From NCBI GenBank assembly GCA_023419605.1, contig JAEZXR010000103.1, positions 41,731-105,730 on the forward strand: 64,000 bases of DNA, in the 5' to 3' direction. A program made the position numbers and the translations under genes. This stretch comes from Bacillota bacterium. GTDB taxonomy: Bacteria > Bacillota > Clostridia > Acetivibrionales > JAEZXR01. Under the pieces are notes generated by a model. The model saw only the letters and a program-made list of their open reading frames with translations, was not told the origin of the DNA and searched no databases. Positions 15,719 through 24,400 of the stretch are shown one piece after another (the first letter of the stretch is position 1; every line of letters starts with the position of its first letter).

Positions 15719-17332
15719 TTATTTTTTATTGGCTCTGTTATAAGCATCGGTTCTGATCTTTTTAAGCTCCTGCAAGCCCAGCTTGTTCAGCGTATCGAGG
15801 TATTTATTCCAATCCGCTTCATTGGCCGGATTCACCTGACCCATGATAAACCTCGCAGCATATTCATCCCTTGTATCGTTGATACTGGTCTGAATATCGG
15901 CCATTTTGCTGTTTTCCGCTTCAGTGTACCACATAACAGGTGCCATAAAGAAGTAGTAATTCTGCCTGTTGAGGAAGGTCTTTTCCAATTCGCCGTATAC
16001 AGGTCTGTAGGTTACATTTACGCCCGGGTGTGCCGTCATAAATCCGGCATAACCGTTGATAGCATATTCACCCGGCTTCTCGCCTGTTGCTTTGAGGGGT
16101 GTTATCATCTTCTCCAGATACACAGGGTTGCCATTCTTCATTTCATAGGTGAGTCCTTCTACACCAAAGGTATGGAAGCGCTGGCCTTCCTCGCTTAATG
16201 CCCAGTTGATGTAATCCAGAACACGGTTCAATTTTTCATTGCTGATATTGGCATAGAAGCCTATACCGTCTGCATTGAAGTAGCCGTTTCTCTTAAAGTA
16301 GGTCTTATCCGTGTAGGCAGACACAATATCCTTTGACCAATCCCATTTTGCATTGGCATCGGCACTCTTTGAAATATTTTCATATTCCGTAAGTTTTTCA
16401 GGATATCCCCATTCTACAAAGCCGTTGCCCTGGGTTTTAAATTTCTTGGTCTGGTCATTGGTGGCCGTTGCAAATTCCTTCCATATAAGTTCCTCTTTGT
16501 ACAATTTGTTCATGTATTTCAGGAACTCGCGGTAATTGTTTTCAGAGAATGCATAGGGAACAAAGGTTTTCGTTACAGGATCTACATAAGATAATTCCCT
16601 GATAGTCAACTCTGACATTCCGAAAGCCTGCAGGAATCCGGAGAAAGCCCACAGCGACTGCGGCGTACTTGCAGCTACGTAAGGAACCTTGCCGGTCTTC
16701 TCTTTAACGGCTTTAAGCACCTTATATAATTCATCCGTCGTCTTTGGGTAGGTGAGTCCCAGTTGATCCAGGGTATCTTTTCTGTAGACCCAGGTCATGT
16801 TAATGGTAGAGCTTTGTTTCCCTGGGAAATAATATATCTTGTCATCGGTAAAGCGGATGTTTCCGTATACATTCTTCCACTCTTCCTCGCTGTACATCTT
16901 AAAGAAATTTGGAAGCTTGGATTTGATTTCATCCACGGTAAAGCCCTTGACATATCCCGCAGTCGCCCATTCATTCAGCTTCCATTCCGGTCTGAGGTTA
17001 TAAATGAACTCCGGGGGCTCTCCCGAAGCAAAAAGCAGGGACATTTTTGTAACATAGTCATTGGTGGAAATATCCGTAGTTTCAAAAACCAGATTGAATT
17101 TTTCCTTCAACATTTTTGCCAGCTGGTTATCTTTTACATTTACGGTTTCCTTCACCGATTTTGCAGCTGTCACTTTAATTTCCTTTGCGTACTTGTCCGC
17201 CGCATTGGCAGACGTCTGTTGCGTTGCGTTTGATGCGTCCTCCCCATTTGCTTCCTTCTTGCCGCCACAGCCTGCAAAGCTGGTAATCAGCAGTGCAGAA
17301 GCCAGAAGCAGCGCAGCATATCTTTTTACCAT
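15719..17332 (-). CDS. CUT1 sugar ABC transporter binding lipoprotein (copy 1)
   Basis: A 537-residue extracellular binding lipoprotein of the LplA type. The signal peptide ends in the lipobox SFAGC with Cys22, followed by a low-complexity linker to about residue 50 and then the binding domain. The ATG at 17332 follows GAGGAGG; 27 further codons upstream are not signal-like. It is nearly the same protein as the copy at 19816-21435, with long identical blocks such as EDVYAARF-like regions and the C-terminal YNRANKK. It follows its two permeases and precedes the pectinesterase. The ligand is probably an arabinan-, xylan- or pectin-derived oligosaccharide. Confidence 0.88.
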   Translation of the reverse strand: MVKRYAALLLASALLITSFAGCGGKKEANGEDASNATQQTSANAADKYAKEIKVTAAKSVKETVNVKDNQLAKMLKEKFNLVFETTDISTNDYVTKMSLLFASGEPPEFIYNLRPEWKLNEWATAGYVKGFTVDEIKSKLPNFFKMYSEEEWKNVYGNIRFTDDKIYYFPGKQSSTINMTWVYRKDTLDQLGLTYPKTTDELYKVLKAVKEKTGKVPYVAASTPQSLWAFSGFLQAFGMSELTIRELSYVDPVTKTFVPYAFSENNYREFLKYMNKLYKEELIWKEFATATNDQTKKFKTQGNGFVEWGYPEKLTEYENISKSADANAKWDWSKDIVSAYTDKTYFKRNGYFNADGIGFYANISNEKLNRVLDYINWALSEEGQRFHTFGVEGLTYEMKNGNPVYLEKMITPLKATGEKPGEYAINGYAGFMTAHPGVNVTYRPVYGELEKTFLNRQNYYFFMAPVMWYTEAENSKMADIQTSINDTRDEYAARFIMGQVNPANEADWNKYLDTLNKLGLQELKKIRTDAYNRANKK

Positions 17333-17477
17333 GATAATCCTCCTCAATGGAATAATATTTATAGCAGGGTTGAGCACCGCAATCACATGCAGTGTCTCAA
17401 CCCTATGCAGCACAGTTCTTTGTCCGCAAGGGATGTCAGAATTGTGTTAACACCTTTTTTAGCTCTTGATCAACCGC

Positions 17478-18371
17478 TTACCCTTTTAACGAGCCGATCA
17501 TAACCCCTTTGATAAAGTACTTCTGGATAAACGGATAGATCAGCAGCATCGGGAATATGGATACAAAGAGCGTGGCATATTTAACTCCCGTTACGTTCAC
17601 GATCCCGATCTCGTTAATGGCACTGGCATCCCCGGACTGAGCCGCTTCCTGCAGCGCAGAGGTTTGAATTACGATCTGGCGCAGAATCATCTGTAATGGA
17701 TACTTGTCTGTGTCCTTCAGGTAAATCATGGCAGAGAACCAGGAATTCCAATGGGATACTGCGTAGTATAAACCAATGGTGAAAATGGCAGCTTTGGAAA
17801 GCGGCAATACGATCTTCCAGAAGATGGTGAAATCATTTGCACCGTCCAAATACGCAGATTCTTCCAATTCCGCCGGGATGCTCTGAAAGAAGGTACGCAT
17901 GATGATCAAATTCGTAATGCTGATGGCCCCCGGCAGAATCAGCGCCCACATGCTGTTATACAGTCCCAGGTTTCTTACAAGGAGAAAGGATGGAATCATT
18001 CCTCCGGAAAAGTACATGGGAAGCAGAATCATAAAGGTATATAACGTACGCAGCGCCAGGCGCTTCCTTGAAAGGGCATAGGCCAGCGAGCCCGTCATCA
18101 GCAGATTAAGAATCGTCCCGATTCCGGTGTAGATCACCGAGTTTTTAAAGGACATAGGTACCAGCTTGCCTTGCCAGATCATCTGATAGGCCTGGAAGGT
18201 AAACTCCCTTGGAAAAATCGTAACGATTCCCCGATCGTTGGCGCTGGCACTGCTTAAGGATGAAGCAAATACGTGTAAAACCGGATACAAGGTTACAACC
18301 AGTACAACGAACATCGTAACGTGAACTATCGTATCCAATACTTTTGATGAAATTGAACGATCTCTTACCAT
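17478..18371 (-). CDS. CUT1 sugar ABC transporter permease (LplC/YtcP-like)
   Basis: A 297-residue inner-membrane permease with six predicted membrane segments. The EAA loop that docks the ATPase is seen as EESAYLDGANDFTIFWKIVLP near residue 170-190. The C-terminal KGVMIGSLKG is typical of this subfamily. It starts 13 bases after the partner permease stop. Together with the partner and the flanking lipoproteins it makes one importer that must borrow its ATPase, since none is encoded nearby. Confidence 0.9.
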   Translation of the reverse strand: MVRDRSISSKVLDTIVHVTMFVVLVVTLYPVLHVFASSLSSASANDRGIVTIFPREFTFQAYQMIWQGKLVPMSFKNSVIYTGIGTILNLLMTGSLAYALSRKRLALRTLYTFMILLPMYFSGGMIPSFLLVRNLGLYNSMWALILPGAISITNLIIMRTFFQSIPAELEESAYLDGANDFTIFWKIVLPLSKAAIFTIGLYYAVSHWNSWFSAMIYLKDTDKYPLQMILRQIVIQTSALQEAAQSGDASAINEIGIVNVTGVKYATLFVSIFPMLLIYPFIQKYFIKGVMIGSLKG

Positions 18372-18384
18372 TCTTCGATACCCC

Positions 18385-19356
18385 CTACCATAAACTGTTT
18401 TCGGAAACTTTTCGCGTGACGGTATTGGCTATGGTTAAAATAACGATATTAATGATGGAGTTAAATACCGAAACGGCGGTTGTAAAACTGTACTCCGCAT
18501 ACTGGAGACCCCTACGGTAAACAAAAGTACTGATAACGTCTGAAGTTTCGTAGGTTAAAGGTGACTGCATCAGCAGTACCTTGTCCGCTCCCAGGGACAT
18601 AAGTTTTCCGATTTGCAGCAGCAGCATGATGATAATGGTAGGTGCGATGGAAGGTATGGAAATACTCCATATCATACGAAGCCTTGAGGCTCCATCAATG
18701 GTAGCAGATTCATACAACTCCTGGTTAACATTGGATAATGCCGCTATATAAATGATGGCTCCCCAACCGATGCCTGTCCAGATATCGCTGAGGATATACA
18801 GGGGGCGGAACCACCCGGGTTCTGCCATAAAATAGATGGGTTCCATACCAAAAACATTCTGCAAAATCCCGTTAATTACACCATCCGTCGGCGAAAGAAA
18901 CATAACCAAAATACCGATGATGGCAGGCAGGGAGATAAAGTGCGGAAGATAGCTGACGGTCTGCACAAACCGCTTATAAAATTTGTTCCTCACCTCATTC
19001 AAAAGCAAGGCAAAAGCGATAGGAATCGGGAACACAAAAATCAGGTGATAAATGTTAAGAATTAACGTGTTCCATATCAACCGCCAGAAATTAGGATGGT
19101 TGAAAAATTTAAAGAAGTACTGCAAACCCACCCATTGACTTCCCCAGATCCCGTCCTGGATCCGGTAATTTTTAAATGCAATGATGACACCGTACATAGG
19201 GATGTACTGGAAGATAATGAAATAGATAATTCCCGGCAATGCCAGCAACTGCAAGTACTTGGTCCTGGCAATGTCCTTCCCCAGTTGTTTGAACCAATTG
19301 AAAAAAGCGTTCCCCGGCGTTTTCTTCTTTTTCGATGCTACTGCTAATTCGCTCAA
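18385..19356 (-). CDS. CUT1 sugar ABC transporter permease (LplB-like)
   Basis: A 323-residue permease with a cytosolic N-terminus, six membrane segments and an EAA loop (ESATIDGASRLRMIWSISIP). It is the LplB/YteP-type half of the importer. A promoter (TTGAAC, 17 bases, TATAAT) lies in the 459-base gap upstream, so the permeases and downstream genes can be transcribed separately from the first binding protein. Confidence 0.9.
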   Translation of the reverse strand: MSELAVASKKKKTPGNAFFNWFKQLGKDIARTKYLQLLALPGIIYFIIFQYIPMYGVIIAFKNYRIQDGIWGSQWVGLQYFFKFFNHPNFWRLIWNTLILNIYHLIFVFPIPIAFALLLNEVRNKFYKRFVQTVSYLPHFISLPAIIGILVMFLSPTDGVINGILQNVFGMEPIYFMAEPGWFRPLYILSDIWTGIGWGAIIYIAALSNVNQELYESATIDGASRLRMIWSISIPSIAPTIIIMLLLQIGKLMSLGADKVLLMQSPLTYETSDVISTFVYRRGLQYAEYSFTTAVSVFNSIINIVILTIANTVTRKVSENSLW

Positions 19357-19544
19357 CTAACCCACTCCTTATTTAATAATAGTATAAAAATAATATAGTT
19401 TTTTTTCGCTTTCCACTCTGTTCCATTACGTCTGTCAACATAACCATCCCTCACTAAAGCCCGTTCTGCCAACGCCCGAAATATTACAGTCCTACTTCTT
19501 CCTGATATTTCCCTCTAGTGAATTCATCAAGCGAGTACAACTCG

Positions 19545-19573
19545 ATTATAGGAGCAATACACCTCTAGTTCAA
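19545..19573 (-). promoter_or_regulatory. promoter of permease-pectinesterase-GH43 operon
   Basis: Minus strand TTGAAC (19568-19573), 17 bases, TATAAT (19545-19550). The flanks resemble those of the promoter at 21642-21670, including a shared box starting 33 bases upstream of the -35. The rest of the gap to 19756 shows nothing else. Confidence 0.7.
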
Positions 19574-19605
19574 CTTCCAATTTCTCATAATCTCCTACAA
19601 TTCAT

Positions 19606-19622
19606 AACATACATTTTCTTAG
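19606..19622. promoter_or_regulatory. conserved upstream box, copy 2
   Basis: AACATACATTTTCTTAG, identical to 21703-21719 and at the same distance (33 bases) from the -35. A good candidate for an activator site, perhaps for the AraC-family protein encoded at 21947. Confidence 0.55.
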
Positions 19623-19756
19623 GTAAGCCTACCTTTCTTGCTTCCAGCGATTCCAAAGGCATCAGCACTCCAGTCCTCCCCCTTTACCATACAGTCTTGA
19701 GGGATCTTCATTTCACCCTCAAGGCAGCATCCAGGGAAGGTTTCCCCTATCCGATT

Positions 19757-19803
19757 AAAAAATAGAGCAGTATTCCGGTTGAGAATACTACTCTATTTTT
19801 CAC
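19757..19803 (-). terminator. Rho-independent terminator after binding-protein copy 2
   Basis: Minus strand AAAAATAGAGTAGTATTC, short loop, GAATACTGCTCTATTTTTT. The T-run suggests real or partial termination, which would give more binding protein than permease. Confidence 0.8.
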
Positions 19804-19815
19804 TTTAGCATCTTC

Positions 19816-21435
19816 TTATTTTTTGTTGGCCCTGTTATAAGCATCGGTCCGGACCTTCTTCATATCCTGTAAGCCCAGTTTGTTCAACGTCTCGATGTAT
19901 TTATTCCAATCCGCCTCATTGGCAGGGTCAAGCTGGCCCATGATAAACCTTGCTGCGTATTCATCCCTTGTATCATTGATACTGGTCTGAATATCGGCCA
20001 GCTTCTTGTTTTCAGCCTCTGTAAAGGGCATGATGGGCGCCATGAAGAAATTATACCCCTTACGGTCCAGGAAGGTTTTTTCCAGCTCTTTGTATACCGG
20101 TTTGTAAACCTCGTTTACCGCAGGATGGGCTACCATCCAACCGGCCGAACCAACGATTCCGTATTCCCCCATCTTTTCACCCGTTGCCTTGGTCGGTGAT
20201 ATCATCTTTTCCATATATGCAGGCTTTCCATCCTTCATTTCGTAGGTGAGCCCCTCTACGCCGAAGGTGTTGAACCGTTGTCCTTCCTCTGTCATGGCCC
20301 AGTTCACATAATCCAGAACTCTGTTTAATTTTTCATCACTGATCTTGGAATAGAAGCCTATACCGTCTGCATTAAAATATGGATCTCTTTTAAAGTATAT
20401 CTTGTCCTGGCTGGCAGAAACCATATCCTTGGACCAATCCCATTTCGCATTGGCATCGGCACTTTTGGATATATTATCGTATTCAGCAAGCTTTTCAGGA
20501 TAGCCCCATAGAGCAAAGCCGTTTCCTTGTGTTTGGAACTTTTTGGTTTGTTCTGTTGTAGCTGTCGCGAATTCCTTCCAGATCAGGCCTTCCTTATATA
20601 ATTTGTTCATGTACTTGAGGAAATCACGGTAGTTACTTTCGGAGAACGCATAAGGAACAAAGGTCTTGCTTACAGGGTCCACGTAAGACAATTCCCGAAT
20701 GGCCAACTCCGGCATACCGAAGGATTGAAGGAAGCCCGAGAAGGCCCACAAAGCACCGCCGGACCCTGTACTTGCACTTACATAAGGAACTTTTCCGGTT
20801 TTCTCCTTAATGGCTTTTAATGCATTGTACATGTCATCCGTGCTTTTGGGGTAAGCAAGTCCCAGTGCATCAAAAGTATCCTTACGGTATACCCAGGTCA
20901 TATTAAGCTTTGCAGCTCTTTTTCCAGGCAGGTAGTAAACCTTTCCATCGGAATACTGGGCATTTCCATATACATTGGCCCACTCTTCGTCGGTCCATAC
21001 CTTCATATAGTTCGGAAGCTTGGTTTTTAGTTCATCTACAGTAAAACCTTTGACATAACCGGCTTCCGTCCATTCATTGAGCTTCCACTCCGGCCGCAGC
21101 GAGTAAAGATATTCCGGAGGTTCTCCGGAGGCAAAGAGCAAGGACATTTTTGTAACATAGTCCGTCGTTGAAATCTCCGTCGTTTCAATGACCAGATTGA
21201 ACTTTTCCTTCAACAGTTTGGCGAATTGGTTGTCTTTTATATTGACGGTTTCCTTCACCGCCTTTGCCGATGACACCTTGATTTCCTTGGCATATTTGTT
21301 CGCTTCACTATTTGCAGTCGGCGTTGCACCGCCGGCCGGACCTCCCTGGGGCATTTCATTTTTCCCGCCGCAGCCTGCAAAGCTGGTGATCAGCAGCGCT
21401 GAAGCCAGAATCAGGGCAGAATATCTTTTTATCAT
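19816..21435 (-). CDS. CUT1 sugar ABC transporter binding lipoprotein (copy 2)
   Basis: A 539-residue lipoprotein, lipobox SFAGC with Cys22, close paralogue of the protein at 15719-17332. Most aligned residues match by eye over the full length; the low-complexity linker after the lipobox is the least similar part (here rich in G, P and A). GAGGAGG precedes the ATG at 21435. It is the first gene of the system, with its own promoter and terminator, and lies back to back with the AraC-type regulator. It may bind the same sugar at a higher expression level, or a related oligomer. Confidence 0.88.
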   Translation of the reverse strand: MIKRYSALILASALLITSFAGCGGKNEMPQGGPAGGATPTANSEANKYAKEIKVSSAKAVKETVNIKDNQFAKLLKEKFNLVIETTEISTTDYVTKMSLLFASGEPPEYLYSLRPEWKLNEWTEAGYVKGFTVDELKTKLPNYMKVWTDEEWANVYGNAQYSDGKVYYLPGKRAAKLNMTWVYRKDTFDALGLAYPKSTDDMYNALKAIKEKTGKVPYVSASTGSGGALWAFSGFLQSFGMPELAIRELSYVDPVSKTFVPYAFSESNYRDFLKYMNKLYKEGLIWKEFATATTEQTKKFQTQGNGFALWGYPEKLAEYDNISKSADANAKWDWSKDMVSASQDKIYFKRDPYFNADGIGFYSKISDEKLNRVLDYVNWAMTEEGQRFNTFGVEGLTYEMKDGKPAYMEKMISPTKATGEKMGEYGIVGSAGWMVAHPAVNEVYKPVYKELEKTFLDRKGYNFFMAPIMPFTEAENKKLADIQTSINDTRDEYAARFIMGQLDPANEADWNKYIETLNKLGLQDMKKVRTDAYNRANKK

Positions 21436-21641
21436 GATAATCCTCCTCATAGATTTACTATGTATTATATTGGTAGCAGATTCGTATAACTTTAGGACAA
21501 TACTGGATAATCCTGCCATATAGATAAGGATATATTTCCGTTATCCCGGGCAATTCATGCATGATGCACTACTATAAAAAGAAATGATGCCTAATCTAAT
21601 GTAGGATAATGGATCGAATGTAGTATACCAGGTACAGTTCG

Positions 21642-21670
21642 ATTATATAAACAAACCCGGGGAAATGCAA
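21642..21670 (-). promoter_or_regulatory. promoter of binding-protein copy 2
   Basis: Minus strand TTGCAT (21665-21670), 17 bases, TATAAT (21642-21647), giving a leader of about 200 bases before the ATG. Flanking sequence is homologous to that of the permease promoter at 19545-19573. Confidence 0.7.
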
Positions 21671-21702
21671 CTTTCATTTTCTCAGGCCATCCTACATTTT
21701 AC

Positions 21703-21719
21703 AACATACATTTTCTTAG
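21703..21719. promoter_or_regulatory. conserved upstream box, copy 1
   Basis: AACATACATTTTCTTAG, starting 33 bases upstream of the -35; the same sequence and spacing recur at 19606-19622. CCTACA precedes it in both copies. Confidence 0.55.
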
Positions 21720-21744
21720 ATGACCTTACTCTTCATAAGAATGC

Positions 21745-21756
21745 TGGTACGTACAG
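21745..21756. promoter_or_regulatory. AraR-like operator between divergent promoters
   Basis: TGGTACGTACAG contains the AraR core GTACGTAC and matches the perfect operator at 10192 in 10 of 12 positions. It lies between the binding-protein promoter and the regulator promoter, so AraR may control both. Confidence 0.45.
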
Positions 21757-21810
21757 GCTGAAAATGCGCTGTTTCCTGGCCTGGGAGGAATTTTACCCAT
21801 AAAAAACTAT

Positions 21811-21838
21811 TTCCGGTCCGGACAAATTGTGCTATAAT
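21811..21838 (+). promoter_or_regulatory. extended -10 promoter of AraC-type regulator gene, with adjacent palindrome
   Basis: TGCTATAAT (21830-21838) is an extended -10; no good -35 is present. Just upstream TCCGGTCCGGA is a perfect palindrome with one central base and could hold a regulator. Confidence 0.55.
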
Positions 21839-21946
21839 AGAAACGATTATATAACGTTCGATTTTTACAGCAAACGTCTTATATTTTATATATGGATAAT
21901 CAAAAAAGATACCAGGACTGATATTATGGTATGTGGAGGTCAATAA

Positions 21947-24286
21947 ATGTTTTCAGAATTACGAAAAGGCAAAATTGCCTTTTTCAAGCGCTTTCTAATT
22001 TCCTATTTATTTATATTGATCATTCCTTTAGCTTTGACCAGCGTCGCCTATAACCAGGCCGTGAAGATTGTGGAGGGTAATGCCATCGATTCCAGGTTGT
22101 TCATGCTGGGCCATATCCGCGACAGTGTAGACAAATACTTTAAAGACTTGGATGAAACCATCGTTCTGACTGCCCTGGATTCGAAGTTGAACCGTCTCTT
22201 ATATTACAGCCAGCCGAGGGAAGGTTCTTCCGACATGTATCTGTTTTACGAGTATGCCAATTACGTTCGTTCCAAGCTATCTACCAACAATACCTTTAGA
22301 AGTTCGTTTTATATCTTTTTTAAAAACAATGAATCTATTTTTGCCAATAATAAGACGGACTTCGGAATCGAAGGTTTTTTTAACGACTACCTTAACTACA
22401 GCAATATGCAGTACAGCCAGTGGTATGATATATTTCTGAACCAGTATAATTACAGACGGGCACTCCCGGCACAGAAGGTAAAAATTGACGGTGCAGAAAG
22501 CTCCGCCATCACCTATTTATATTCCATCCCCATGCGGGAAGGCCGCAACCAGCCGGAAGGTGTCATTGCCTATCTGATTAACGAGGAGGAAATCAACAAG
22601 CTCTTAAAGGGAGTGAATGCCGATGGAGATGGCTGGGCCTATATTACCGATAAAAGCGGACAGCTGATCTCCGGTTCTTCCAGCAACAGTGCTGTAATTG
22701 AGAGTGTTTTGGCTACTGTCGGTTCCTCCGATGGCTACACCATAAAGTCCGTTGCCGGGGAAAATATGATTTTTGTCTATACCCAGTCCCAGTACAATGA
22801 CTGGACCTACACCGCCGTACTTCCCATGAAAACCGTTATGGGAAAGGTTTTATATGTTAAGCAGGTCATCATTGCCGTTTTATTGGTTTCCCTGCTGATC
22901 GGGGTTTTTGTTTCCTTTTTTCTGGCCTACAGAAATACCAAGCCTTTTAAAGAGGTTTTCCTCACCTTGAAGGATTTCTTCAATGCCGAAGGCGACAAAC
23001 TCGACATGCAGGAAAGAATGAGTGATTATGCCTTTTTGCAGGGCAGCATCAGCAATCTCATCAGCAACAACAAAACCCTGCAAAGTTCGCTGCAGCGGCA
23101 GGCTTCTACATTGAAAACCGTCTTTTTGGACCGGCTGCTAAAGGGGGAGTTTGATGACAGGAATAAAATGGAAACTCTTTTGTCCTACGTCGGCCTGGAC
23201 ATTCAGGGCAACAGCTTCATTGTCATGGTACTGAAAATCAATCGAAATGATAATCTGTTGAGCCGCCCCATCCTGGAAGAGCTGGATGTTTTCAGGGTGA
23301 TTATCGAAGAAATTCTCTATAAAAATATAGGGGAAAAGTGCTACCTGCACATGTTAAACGAGAATGAAATGGCCCTGCTTCTTGGTTTTTCCACAGCGGA
23401 GTGCCATGATAACACGGATATTATCCATGAGATCACGGGCAATGTAAAGCAGGAAGCCTTGGCTCATTTCCATATTGCTCCTATTATCGGGATTGGAAAT
23501 ATGTACCGGAATCTCTTTGATGTACATTATTCCTTTATCGAGGCCCGCCAGGCGCTGAATGCCTATGAGGAATGCAAGGATCAGGGGGATACGGTGCTCT
23601 GGTATCGGGATATACGCAAAACGGATTATTCCTACTACTATTCCAGTGATCTGGAGCAAAAAATACTCAGCTTTGCCAAATCGGGGAGCTGGAGTGAACT
23701 GGAGAGTGCCCTTGACAAGGTATTCAGAGAGAACTTCATTAAAAACACGCTTTCCGATGCTGTAAAAAACACTTTGCTTTATGATTTGCAGGCTACCCTC
23801 ACGAAACTATTGGATGATACCCGCCTTAAGACGGAAGTCAGCGGCCAGGATTATGTTCTTTTATCAAAAGGGCAGCCGGACAAATTCTTTAAATGGTTAA
23901 AGGATGCATACCGTCAAATATGCAAGGAAGTGGCAAACAACCGGAAAAGCCATAATACAAAACTGAAGGAAGGTATCCTGGAATTTATTAATGAAAATTA
24001 TACCGATGGGAACTTAAGCGTTGCAGCCGTCGCTTCCCAGTTTAACTTGTCGGAATCCTACCTGTCCCAGTTTTTCAGGGAACAAACAGGAGAAACCTTC
24101 AGCAGTTACCTGGAAAACATGCGGATTCGGATGGCCTGTCAGCTGCTATCCGAAAACAGCCTGTCCATCGATGAGATTTCCAGACGGACCGGCTATAATA
24201 ACACCAACTCCTTCCGAAGGGCCTTTAAGCGGGTTATGGGTATCGCACCTTCGGCCTACAGTGATATTGAACACAATAATTCGTAA
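21947..24286 (+). CDS. membrane-bound AraC-family regulator with extracellular sensor
   Basis: A 779-residue protein. A first membrane segment lies at about residues 16-38, then an extracellular region of some 260 residues, a second membrane segment at about 306-329, a cytosolic linker region, and a C-terminal AraC helix-turn-helix pair (from about 675: FINENYTDGNLSVAAVASQF, then ISRRTGYNNTNSFRRAFK). This YesS-like design lets the cell sense an external sugar directly and activate transport genes. TGGAGGT precedes the ATG. It is transcribed away from the transporter operon, whose two promoters share a 17-base box, and I infer that this protein is their activator. Confidence 0.88.
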   Translation: MFSELRKGKIAFFKRFLISYLFILIIPLALTSVAYNQAVKIVEGNAIDSRLFMLGHIRDSVDKYFKDLDETIVLTALDSKLNRLLYYSQPREGSSDMYLFYEYANYVRSKLSTNNTFRSSFYIFFKNNESIFANNKTDFGIEGFFNDYLNYSNMQYSQWYDIFLNQYNYRRALPAQKVKIDGAESSAITYLYSIPMREGRNQPEGVIAYLINEEEINKLLKGVNADGDGWAYITDKSGQLISGSSSNSAVIESVLATVGSSDGYTIKSVAGENMIFVYTQSQYNDWTYTAVLPMKTVMGKVLYVKQVIIAVLLVSLLIGVFVSFFLAYRNTKPFKEVFLTLKDFFNAEGDKLDMQERMSDYAFLQGSISNLISNNKTLQSSLQRQASTLKTVFLDRLLKGEFDDRNKMETLLSYVGLDIQGNSFIVMVLKINRNDNLLSRPILEELDVFRVIIEEILYKNIGEKCYLHMLNENEMALLLGFSTAECHDNTDIIHEITGNVKQEALAHFHIAPIIGIGNMYRNLFDVHYSFIEARQALNAYEECKDQGDTVLWYRDIRKTDYSYYYSSDLEQKILSFAKSGSWSELESALDKVFRENFIKNTLSDAVKNTLLYDLQATLTKLLDDTRLKTEVSGQDYVLLSKGQPDKFFKWLKDAYRQICKEVANNRKSHNTKLKEGILEFINENYTDGNLSVAAVASQFNLSESYLSQFFREQTGETFSSYLENMRIRMACQLLSENSLSIDEISRRTGYNNTNSFRRAFKRVMGIAPSAYSDIEHNNS

Positions 24287-24299
24287 TAAAATATTTTTA

Positions 24300-24329
24300 A
24301 AGGAGCGCCTCTTCAAGCGCTCCTTTTTA
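24300..24329 (+). terminator. Rho-independent terminator
   Basis: AGGAGCGC, 8-base loop, GCGCTCCT followed by TTTTTAT, 14 bases after the AraC-type gene. The stem may also slow transcripts coming from the opposite GH95 gene. Confidence 0.9.
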
Positions 24330-24400
24330 TCTGTTTTATTCTATTTGATTTTGGTATATCTGTAGCTTTTCCCGTACTCACCTGTAGAAATCCGTGCTGT

